DNA of 7,381 bases from Clostridia bacterium (GTDB lineage: Bacteria > Bacillota_A > Clostridia > Oscillospirales > CAG-272): positions 1 through 7,381 of the forward strand of contig JAGDAM010000112.1 of the NCBI GenBank assembly GCA_017959485.1, read 5' to 3'. Position 1 is the first letter of the stretch; each line of letters starts with the position of its first letter. Below are positions 1 to 4,832 of the stretch, in pieces. The position numbers and the translations under genes are program-made. Under the pieces are notes generated by a model that was given only the letters and a program-made list of their open reading frames with translations, ran no database searches and was not told the origin of the DNA.

Positions 1-170
1 CCGGCGGTGCAGTTGCGAGCAATTAACGTTTGAATAAACGGCGCCGGGACGGATGAGGGGTCCAGGAAACGTCAGTGGCACTGTGTTCGCACTGACCGCG
101 TCTTGCACCCTCCCCCGGGGGAGGGTGGCACGGCTGCCGGCTTTGCCGGACGACCGTGACGGATGAGGGT
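1..170. repeat. Intergenic hairpin/repeat cluster with two copies of GACGGATGAGGG
   Basis: The word GACGGATGAGGG occurs at 48-59 and 158-169, and each copy directly follows a hairpin. The first hairpin pairs 1-6 with 42-47. The second pairs CACGG (129-133) with CCGTG (154-158) and encloses a nested CCGGC-TTT-GCCGG (137-149). Between the copies lie a 7-bp hairpin (71-77 with 90-96) and a perfect 22-bp palindrome at 106-127 (CACCCTCCCCC and its complement). Text after the two words is also similar (CAGGAAACGT versus CAGCAACGTT). No coding frame is evident. I infer a dispersed intergenic repeat of the kind seen in clostridial genomes. The left end may continue outside the window. Confidence 0.6.
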
Positions 171-293
171 TGCAGCAACGTTGATGCATCTTAATAATCG
201 TTATTTTCTGACACAGCGGTCTCCAATATCGCGGGACCCTCAACCGCCGCCGCTGCCGCTCTCTTTCCGACGAGAATAGTCCGAACATCGGAT
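171..293. other. Non-coding stretch between repeat cluster and terminator
   Basis: No open frame with a ribosome binding site is visible. It contains a small AATAA-TCG-TTATT inverted repeat near 190-202, a possible 6-bp stem pairing GGTCTC with GGGACC (near 219-239, one G-T pair), and a 5-bp hairpin TCCGA-ACA-TCGGA at 280-292 just before the terminator. Together these could be the 3' part of a structured transcript that ends at 333, but nothing identifies a known RNA family. Confidence 0.3.
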
Positions 294-333
294 AATCCGC
301 GCAGATCTTATTTAAGACCCGCGCGGATTTTTC
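294..333 (+). terminator. Rho-independent terminator reading rightward
   Basis: A perfect 9-bp stem, AATCCGCGC (294-302) with GCGCGGATT (321-329), is extended inside by TCTT/AAGA pairing and followed by five T residues on the plus strand (328-332). On the minus strand the stem is not followed by a T-run, so the main direction is rightward. It therefore ends a transcript coming from the left (gene outside the window, or an RNA from the repeat region). It sits against the stop codon of the convergent ORF6N gene and may weakly serve that gene as well. Confidence 0.75.
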
Positions 334-1216
334 AATTCATCTTATATTCTCTCCCCCGGAGCGCCGCGTCCACAGCTGTCCGGTATCCCTCCCCGTCGCC
401 AAGGCGGCTGATCGCGGTGATCCTGTTTCCCGCGTCCTTCGACGACGCTCCGCAGTGATAAAACGTCTCGAATCCGGTCCGGTATTCCAATATCACGTAC
501 CGGTCGTGAAACCTGCCTTCGCTGTATATAAACCTGATATCGATCCCGGAATCATTTACGCAGTCCGCCGTTATCCCGTTCTTCGCTTTGTTATCGCTGA
601 TCACCGTCACGCTAACCCCGTCCCGCGCCGCGCGAAGCAGCTGAAGCGTCTTGATGTCGATATAATCATCAATTACTATTATGTTTTTCTTCGCTCTCGC
701 ATATATCCCGGAATACGCGGCGTCGGCTTCAATCTTCTCTCCGTCGAGGATTATGAAGTGCTTATACGCAGATTCGTCGATGAAATTGTCCATAATTACT
801 TCCAGTCGGCCCTCAATCGATTCTATTCTTCTCGAATGGTCGTACAGAATTCCGGAGAGACGCAGCGCATCGACCGCACCGATCAGCGGACGGTTTTCAA
901 TAATAAAATCTTTCATTCGCTTGAAGGCATCAATCAGCGCTATGCTTTGCTTCACAGCAAGTTCGCCCCTCAGCACGGTCATCAGCATATATATTCCCTG
1001 CTCGGTAAATGCCCACGGAAGGTATACACGGCCTCCTTTCATATCGCCTGTTTGCATTATCGAGGTAACAAATTGTGACCTCGATAACGCAAGGGCCTCA
1101 TCGCTCGAGACTCGGAACCTGTATCTTGCGGGAAATTTGACCTCATTTCTGCTGACCTGCTGATTGAACGCCTTGGTCGTATATCCGTAGATCCTTGCCA
1201 GGTCAAAATCCAGCAT
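332..1216 (-). CDS. ORF6N-domain protein with PLD-like C-terminal domain
   Basis: The 294-residue product has an ORF6N (KilA-N/Bro-like, phage-type DNA-binding) domain at about residues 1-105. Recognisable blocks are MLDFDLARIYGY, the NQQVSRN...KFPARYRF region, RSQFVTS and YLPWAFTEQGIYML. A helical, probably coiled-coil linker (about 125-150) leads to a C-terminal region with FHDRYVILE (236-244) and YHCGASSKD (253-261). That pair resembles the degenerate phospholipase-D-like half common in this family, here HxR-x4-E instead of HxK-x4-D. Family members usually carry about 10-20 residues before VMLD (an IYxIRGxxVMLD pattern). Here an in-frame TAA lies six codons upstream of the ATG, so the N-terminus is short. 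No well-spaced Shine-Dalgarno is visible. The gene is more AT-rich than its neighbours, which suggests horizontal acquisition. DNA binding is inferred from the family; the biological role is unknown. Confidence 0.82.
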   Translation of the reverse strand: MLDFDLARIYGYTTKAFNQQVSRNEVKFPARYRFRVSSDEALALSRSQFVTSIMQTGDMKGGRVYLPWAFTEQGIYMLMTVLRGELAVKQSIALIDAFKRMKDFIIENRPLIGAVDALRLSGILYDHSRRIESIEGRLEVIMDNFIDESAYKHFIILDGEKIEADAAYSGIYARAKKNIIVIDDYIDIKTLQLLRAARDGVSVTVISDNKAKNGITADCVNDSGIDIRFIYSEGRFHDRYVILEYRTGFETFYHCGASSKDAGNRITAISRLGDGEGYRTAVDAALRGREYKMN

Positions 1217-1239
1217 GACCTTTTTATTTTTTTAAATAT

Positions 1240-1269
1240 ATATAATAATTCTAAAAAAACCCTTGACAA
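1240..1269 (-). promoter_or_regulatory. Candidate leftward promoter for the ORF6N gene
   Basis: On the minus strand TTGTCA (1264-1269) is followed after 18 bp by TTATAT (1240-1245), in a very AT-rich tract. The predicted start, around 1232, would give a leader of only about 15 nt before the ATG at 1216. Its -35 overlaps the -35 of the rightward rpmG promoter. Spacing is good, but AT-rich DNA yields such matches easily. Confidence 0.4.
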
Positions 1270-1292
1270 CGTCACGCGATTTGTAGTATAAT
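1263..1292 (+). promoter_or_regulatory. Housekeeping (SigA/sigma-70) promoter of the rpmG-secE-nusG-rplKA operon
   Basis: The perfect -35 hexamer TTGACA (1263-1268) and the perfect -10 hexamer TATAAT (1287-1292) are separated by 18 bp, predicting transcription start near 1299. This is the only consensus promoter seen upstream of rpmG, and its strength suits a ribosomal-protein operon. It leaves a 5' leader of about 140 nt. Confidence 0.85.
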
Positions 1293-1300
1293 ATTCGCAC

Positions 1301-1389
1301 CTCTGTCGGCAGGGCTTTTTTTTCGCGCTCGTGAAAAGAGTTTTACCGCGGATAACACCACATATCCGCGTCGGCGGAGGGAGGTAAAA
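1301..1389 (+). promoter_or_regulatory. Structured 5' leader of the rpmG operon
   Basis: Three pairings are visible in the transcript. Close to the predicted start, a small stem CTCTG-TCGG-CAGGG (1301-1314, one G-U pair) is followed by eight T residues (1316-1323). A central hairpin pairs CGCGGATA (1347-1354) with TATCCGCG (1363-1370) around an 8-nt loop. An outer helix can pair TTTTACC (1341-1347) with GGTAAAA (1383-1389), competing with the first base pair of the central hairpin. No leader-peptide start codon with a good ribosome binding site was seen. A role in attenuation or autoregulation is inference; no known leader family was recognised. Confidence 0.45.
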
Positions 1390-1407
1390 AGACCGCCCCG
1401 GGCGGTC
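1386..1407 (-). terminator. Candidate leftward (antisense) terminator in the rpmG leader
   Basis: The hairpin GACCGCC (1391-1397)/GGCGGTC (1401-1407), loop CCG, has five A residues on its left side (1386-1390). Read leftward this is a GC stem followed by TTTTT, a compact intrinsic terminator. Read rightward it lacks a T-run (AAATA follows). It may stop antisense transcription from entering the promoter, or it may simply be leader structure. Confidence 0.4.
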
Positions 1408-1438
1408 AAATATCGCAAAACAGGAGGTGCCACTATTT

Positions 1439-1600
1439 ATGGCTAACGATCAGAGAGTCAAAGTCACTCTCGTCTGCACCGAGTGCAAACAGAGAAACTA
1501 CGACACAAAGAAAAACAAAAAGAACACGCCTGACCGGCTTGAGCTGAAGAAGTACTGCAGATTCTGCCGCAAGCACACGGTCCACAGGGAATCGAAGTGA
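1439..1600 (+). CDS. rpmG: 50S ribosomal protein L33 (bL33), zinc-binding form
   Basis: This 53-residue, strongly basic protein of the large ribosomal subunit has the bL33 zinc ribbon intact: CTEC (Cys13, Cys16) and CRFC (Cys40, Cys43). Between the pairs lies the family's [20 protein letters not shown] stretch. Length matches the family (about 49-55 residues). The ATG is preceded by a strong AGGAGG (1422-1427) with an 11-nt spacer. It is the first gene of the operon; its stop overlaps the GAGGA ribosome binding site of secE. The four-cysteine type is the zinc-replete form; many Firmicutes also carry a cysteine-less paralogue elsewhere, which this window cannot show. Confidence 0.96.
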   Translation: MANDQRVKVTLVCTECKQRNYDTKKNKKNTPDRLELKKYCRFCRKHTVHRESK

Positions 1601-1610
1601 GGAACGCGAA

Positions 1611-2159
1611 ATGAAGCCGGTCTCATTTAAAAGACTCGCCGTTCTGCTGCTCGCCCTGGCGCTCGTCTTCACGCTCGCGTCCGTTCCGGCCTTCGCCGAC
1701 GGCGAAGATACCGCCGCTGACGGAAGCGAAAGCACGCTGACGACGGGAACCGAAGGCGAAGACACCGCCGCCGAAGGAAGCGAAAGCACACTGACGACAG
1801 GAACCGACGACGGAGACACCGACTCGGATGACGCCTCGACTCCGGTAACTACTACCGGCGACGAAACGTCCGCCGAAATCAACTGGGATCTCATCATCAC
1901 CCTCTCGGTCATCGGACTCGCAGTCATCGTATTCTTCATCTTCTTCTTCGCGAACAAGAAATTCAACGCGAGAGTCAAAAAGTTCATCAAGGAGATCTCC
2001 AGCGAACTGAAGAAGGTCGTCTGGTCCCCCTGGCGCGACGTTAAAAAGAACACGGTCATCGTGCTCGTCGTCTCGCTTGGAGCAGCGCTCCTGATCTTCA
2101 TTCTGGACATGCTATTCTCGAAGGGCCTCTCGGCTCTTACGACGCTTGTCCGCTCCTAA
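1611..2159 (+). CDS. secE: Preprotein translocase subunit SecE with unusual N-terminal extension
   Basis: SecE is the small clamp subunit of the SecYEG export channel in the cytoplasmic membrane. The core is in the C-terminal part of this 182-residue protein: an amphipathic cytoplasmic helix at about 117-136 (FIKEISSELKKVVW), the WSPWRDVKKNT hinge, and a final membrane helix at about 149-170. Firmicutes SecE is often only about 60-90 residues. Here an additional N-terminal part has a basic start (KPVSFKR), a hydrophobic helix ending in a signal-peptidase-like AFA (27-29), an acidic Thr/Ser-rich segment at 30-90 with two 18-residue repeats, and an extra membrane helix at about 93-114. This predicts three membrane helices with a long external loop, or a cleaved signal peptide. 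The start has GAGGA (1599-1603) 7 nt upstream. Its position between rpmG and nusG supports the call. Confidence 0.93.
   Translation: MKPVSFKRLAVLLLALALVFTLASVPAFADGEDTAADGSESTLTTGTEGEDTAAEGSESTLTTGTDDGDTDSDDASTPVTTTGDETSAEINWDLIITLSVIGLAVIVFFIFFFANKKFNARVKKFIKEISSELKKVVWSPWRDVKKNTVIVLVVSLGAALLIFILDMLFSKGLSALTTLVRS
1701..1808 (+). repeat. Two 54-bp tandem repeats inside secE
   Basis: Unit 1 (1701-1754) and unit 2 (1755-1808) are adjacent and in frame. They encode GEDTAADGSESTLTTGTE and GEDTAAEGSESTLTTGTD, SecE residues 31-48 and 49-66. The protein units differ at two positions, both D/E exchanges. Most of the few DNA differences are silent third-position changes, pointing to an internal duplication kept under protein-level constraint. 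The next residues (DGDTDSDDASTPVTTTG) look like a degenerate continuation. Confidence 0.9.
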
Positions 2160-2171
2160 CTCTGCAGGATT

Positions 2172-2729
2172 ATGAGCGATCTGGACAAACAGAACGAAGG
2201 AATGCAGTGGTATGTGGTGCACACGTATTCCGGATATGAAAACAAAGTTATGATCAACATCCAGAAGATCGTTGAAAACCGCGGCCTCGGAGAACTCATC
2301 GCAAGCGTGAGAATCCCCGCCGAGAAGGTTGTCAAGGTCAAAAACGGCGAAGAGACCGAGCGCGAAGTTCCGCTCTTCCCCGGTTACGTTCTGGTTGAAA
2401 TGGTCATGAACGACGAGACCTGGCACGTGGTGAGAAACATCACCGGCGTCACCGGATTTGTCGGACCCGGCTCGAAACCCACTCCCCTCTCTGAAGCAGA
2501 GGTCATCAAACTGATGGGTCCCGAAGCCGTAAGGATCAAGAAGCCCGCTTTCAAGGTCGGAGATTTCGTCGAGATAATAAACGACGAAGACTTCGGCGGT
2601 CAGTATCAGGGCTATCAGGGTCCCGTTACCGAGATCATTGAGAACGGTCAGAGACTCAAGATGATCGTAAAGCGCTACGGCCGCGACTGGCCGTACGAGG
2701 TCGACGTAAAGAACGTTCGCCTCGTCTGA
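2172..2729 (+). CDS. nusG: Transcription termination/antitermination protein NusG
   Basis: NusG binds the RNA polymerase clamp to modulate pausing and Rho termination, and it can couple transcription to ribosomes. The 185-residue product has the NGN domain at about 11-118 (MQWYVVHTYSGYENKV, the FPGYVLVEM block at 69-77, WHVVRNITGVTGFVG) and a C-terminal KOW domain at about 127-185 (KVGDFVEIIN, YQGPVTEI, RYGRDWPYEVD). Within KOW the loop FGGQYQGYQGPV (141-152) is longer than the usual FxGxxGxV. The Shine-Dalgarno is poor: AGGA at 2166-2169 is only 2 nt from the ATG. Translation may therefore depend on coupling to secE, whose stop is 12 nt upstream. Met11 could also start but would remove residues before the first strand; homologues usually begin a few residues ahead of WYVVHTYSG, so Met1 is preferred. 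Confidence 0.97.
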   Translation: MSDLDKQNEGMQWYVVHTYSGYENKVMINIQKIVENRGLGELIASVRIPAEKVVKVKNGEETEREVPLFPGYVLVEMVMNDETWHVVRNITGVTGFVGPGSKPTPLSEAEVIKLMGPEAVRIKKPAFKVGDFVEIINDEDFGGQYQGYQGPVTEIIENGQRLKMIVKRYGRDWPYEVDVKNVRLV

Positions 2730-2733
2730 CAAA

Positions 2734-2775
2734 GTGGGAGGAAGGAAAATCTTTAATCCTTCCGCCAGAAACCAC
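2734..2775 (+). promoter_or_regulatory. Candidate L1-binding leader site before rplK
   Basis: In the nusG-rplK gap, GTGG (2734-2737) pairs with CCAC (2772-2775). An inner 7-bp helix pairs GGAAGGA (2740-2746) with TCCTTCC (2757-2763). An asymmetric internal loop separates the two (GA on one side, GCCAGAAA on the other). Ribosomal protein L1 is known to repress the L11-L1 operon by binding an mRNA mimic of its 23S rRNA site, two short helices around an asymmetric loop with a GTGGGAG-type 5' strand. Position and shape fit that. The rplK ribosome binding site begins 2 nt beyond the structure. Confidence 0.6.
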
Positions 2776-2792
2776 ATGGAGGTTATTTAATT

Positions 2793-3218
2793 ATGGCAAA
2801 GAAAGTTCTGGGCTACATAAAGCTTCAGCTCCCCGCCGGGAAAGCCACCCCCCAGCCGCCCGTAGGTCCCGCCCTCGGTCAGTACGGTGTCGCTATTCCC
2901 GTATTCACCAAAGAGTTCAATGAAAGAACCAAGAACGACATCGGTCTCATCATCCCGGTAGTCATTACCGTTTACGCCGACCGTTCCTTCACCTTTATAA
3001 CCAAGACCCCGCCCGCTCCCGTCCTTATTCTCAAGGCCTGCGGAATCGAGAAGGGTTCCTCGGTCCCGAACAAGACCAAGGTCGCGAAACTCACCCGCGA
3101 GCAGGTCAGAAAGATCGCCGAGACGAAAATGCCCGACCTCAACGCGGCTACCATCGAGACTGCCATGAGCATGATCGCCGGAACCGCCCGCTCGATGGGC
3201 ATCACCGTCGAAGACTGA
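2793..3218 (+). CDS. rplK: 50S ribosomal protein L11 (uL11)
   Basis: L11 forms the GTPase-associated centre of the large subunit with the 1070-region of 23S rRNA and is the target site of thiostrepton-class antibiotics. The 141-residue product has full family length. The N-terminal domain includes [21 protein letters not shown] with the proline-rich helix (Pro22, Pro23, Pro26), then [26 protein letters not shown]. The rRNA-binding C-terminal domain spans about 76-141 ([20 protein letters not shown], ending in [12 protein letters not shown]). The start follows GGAGG (2778-2782) with a 10-nt spacer. An oddity is GQYGVAIP at 29-36, where the family usually has GQHGVNI followed by M or P. It precedes rplA by 19 bp and is probably under L1 control through the upstream leader. 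Confidence 0.97.
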   Translation: MAKKVLGYIKLQLPAGKATPQPPVGPALGQYGVAIPVFTKEFNERTKNDIGLIIPVVITVYADRSFTFITKTPPAPVLILKACGIEKGSSVPNKTKVAKLTREQVRKIAETKMPDLNAATIETAMSMIAGTARSMGITVED

Positions 3219-3237
3219 GTGAAGGAGGAAGAGTATA

Positions 3238-3933
3238 ATGGCAACCAGAGGAAAAAAATACGCCGAGAGCGTAAAGCTCTATGAGAAGAGCCGTCAGTAC
3301 GACCCCGCTGAGGCCGTATCGCTCGTCTGCAAGACCGGCAAAGCCAAATTCGACGAGACCGTCGAGCTTCACGTCCGCCTCGGTGTCGACTCCCGTCACG
3401 CCGACCAGCAGGTCAGAGGCGCCGTCGTTCTCCCGAACGGAACCGGCAAGACCGTCCGCACTCTCGTCTTCGCGAAAGACGACAAAGCCAAGGCCGCTCT
3501 CGAAGCGGGCGCCGACTATGCCGGCGGAATGGAATACGTTGAGAAGATCCAGAAAGAAAACTGGTTTGATTTCGACGTAGTCATCGCTTCTCCCGACATG
3601 ATGGGCGTCATCGGACGTCTCGGTAAAGTTCTCGGCCCGAAGGGACTCATGCCCTCGCCGAAGAACGGAACCGTCACTCCCGACGTTGCGCGCGCCGTAA
3701 CCGAAGCCAAGGCCGGTAAGATCGAGTACCGTCTCGACAAGACCAACATCATCCACTGCCCGATAGGCAAGGTCTCCTTCGGCGAAGAGAAGCTCAAAGA
3801 GAACTTCGACGTGCTTGTCGCCGCCATCATCAAGGCGAAGCCGGCTGCCGCCAAGGGTCAGTATATCAGGAGCTGCGTCATCGCCACCACGATGGGCCCC
3901 GGCATCAAGATCAACCAGGCAAAACTCGGCTGA
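3238..3933 (+). CDS. rplA: 50S ribosomal protein L1 (uL1)
   Basis: L1 forms the mobile L1 stalk that assists release of deacylated tRNA, and it can repress its own operon by binding mRNA. The 231-residue product has family length. The rRNA-binding domain I is built from the N- and C-terminal parts ([14 protein letters not shown] at 38-51; [10 protein letters not shown] near 217-226). The inserted domain II is at about 68-160 with the hallmark [11 protein letters not shown] (132-142). The start has AGGAGG (3223-3228) 9 nt upstream. It is the last gene of this operon and is followed 24 bp later by a strong terminator. In most bacteria rplJ and rplL would follow; here they do not. Confidence 0.97.
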   Translation: MATRGKKYAESVKLYEKSRQYDPAEAVSLVCKTGKAKFDETVELHVRLGVDSRHADQQVRGAVVLPNGTGKTVRTLVFAKDDKAKAALEAGADYAGGMEYVEKIQKENWFDFDVVIASPDMMGVIGRLGKVLGPKGLMPSPKNGTVTPDVARAVTEAKAGKIEYRLDKTNIIHCPIGKVSFGEEKLKENFDVLVAAIIKAKPAAAKGQYIRSCVIATTMGPGIKINQAKLG

Positions 3934-3957
3934 TCCGGAACGCAGTAATGCAATAAC

Positions 3958-4010
3958 ACAGAGCCGTCTTTGAAAAAACGCGAAGTTTTTAAAAGACGGC
4001 TCTGTTTTTT
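3958..4010 (+). terminator. Strong Rho-independent terminator after rplA
   Basis: A perfect 13-bp stem, ACAGAGCCGTCTT (3958-3970) with AAGACGGCTCTGT (3993-4005), runs into six T residues (4005-4010). Its apical part can extend by pairing AAAAAC (3974-3979) with GTTTTT (3985-3990) around GCGAA. The minus-strand side has no T-run, so it acts rightward. It closes the ribosomal operon only 18 bp before dapF. Confidence 0.93.
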
Positions 4011-4028
4011 GGTACGGTACCGACAAAT

Positions 4029-4826
4029 ATGATTATCAGCTTTACTAAAATGCAGGGGCTCGGAAACGATTACCTTTTCGTTTTCGGAGAAGTCCCGGAA
4101 AACGCCGGTGAGATATCGGGGCGTCTGTCCGACCGGCGCCGCGGAGCCGGAGCCGACGGAATGATCTATATAACTCCCTCCTCCGCCGCCGATTTCGGCA
4201 TGCGCATATTCAATTCGGACGGAAGCGAAGCCGAGATGTGCGGCAACGGCATCAGATGCCTCGGCAAATACGTCTTCGACAGGGGTCTGACAAAAAAGAC
4301 CCGCCTCACGGTCGAAACGCCCGCGGGAATAAAAAAGCTTGATCTTCACACCGAAAAAGGAAAAGTAACTTCGGTCAGCGTCGAAATGGGGCGCGCCGAC
4401 GTATCGGAAGAGATCGAACTGACGGTACGCGGCAGGACGGTCGTCTGCGTTCCGGTATCCGTGGGCAATCCGCACGCGGTGGTATTCACCGACGACCCCG
4501 ACGCGGTCCCGCTCGAGGAACTCGGACGGGAAATTTGCGGAAACCCCGCGTTTCCGGAAGGAGTAAACGTCGAATTCGTGCGCGTGCTCCCGACAGGGGA
4601 CGTCAGGATGCGCGTCAGAGAGCGCGGCAGCGGAATCACTCCCGCCTGCGGAACCGGCGCCTGCGCGGCGGTTGCGGCGGCGGTACGCCGCGGGTATATC
4701 CGCCCCGGGACGCCGGTTTCCGTGATCCTCGACGGCGGTCGGCTCACCGTCGCCGCGAGAGAGGACGGAGAGACGGTCATGACCGGACCCGCCGAAACGG
4801 TTTACGAAGGTACAGTCGAGGTCTGA
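4029..4826 (+). CDS. dapF: Diaminopimelate epimerase
   Basis: DapF is a cofactor-independent cytoplasmic enzyme that converts LL-diaminopimelate to the meso form, used for lysine and for peptidoglycan cross-linking. The 265-residue product has both catalytic cysteines: Cys71 in EMCGNGIRC and Cys207 in PACGTGAC. The substrate-binding blocks are also present: GLGNDY (10-15), FNSDGSEAE (61-69), VGNPHAVVF (145-153), EGVNVEF (177-183) and ERGSG (198-202). Two symmetric lobes of family length are complete. No convincing Shine-Dalgarno precedes the ATG. The rplA terminator ends 18 bp upstream, so no separate standard promoter is obvious; expression may come from read-through or from a promoter embedded in the terminator. 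The next gene starts 6 bp after the stop, suggesting co-transcription. Confidence 0.97.
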   Translation: MIISFTKMQGLGNDYLFVFGEVPENAGEISGRLSDRRRGAGADGMIYITPSSAADFGMRIFNSDGSEAEMCGNGIRCLGKYVFDRGLTKKTRLTVETPAGIKKLDLHTEKGKVTSVSVEMGRADVSEEIELTVRGRTVVCVPVSVGNPHAVVFTDDPDAVPLEELGREICGNPAFPEGVNVEFVRVLPTGDVRMRVRERGSGITPACGTGACAAVAAAVRRGYIRPGTPVSVILDGGRLTVAAREDGETVMTGPAETVYEGTVEV

Positions 4827-4832
4827 CACGTA

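Noticed and set aside
121..140. T-box-like AGGGTGGCAC sequence
   Set aside because: The match to AGGGTGGNACCGCG is incomplete. It is part of the repeat/palindrome cluster, no specifier stem is seen, and no downstream rightward aminoacyl-tRNA or amino-acid gene follows.
48..169. Possible CRISPR array from the repeated GACGGATGAGGG word
   Set aside because: Only two short copies 110 bp apart, with hairpins of unequal size between them and no cas genes.
455..1163. Rightward open frames of 207 and 160 codons opposite the ORF6N gene
   Set aside because: They lie antisense to a gene with clear family motifs, have no ribosome binding sites, and give no recognisable protein.
1241..1246. Second TATAAT on the plus strand as an additional promoter
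   Set aside because: No plausible -35 lies 16-19 bp upstream, and the tract is simply AT-rich; the TTGACA/TATAAT pair at 1263-1292 is far better.
1611..1880. SecE extension as a separate secreted-peptide gene fused by a sequencing error
   Set aside because: The frame is continuous through signal-like helix, linker, membrane helix and SecE core, and the only good ribosome binding site is at 1599-1603.
2202..2204. Met11 as the true start of nusG
   Set aside because: An AAGGA adjoins it with too little spacing, and homologues normally carry a short stretch before WYVVHTYSG; the first ATG fits equally well with coupling to secE.
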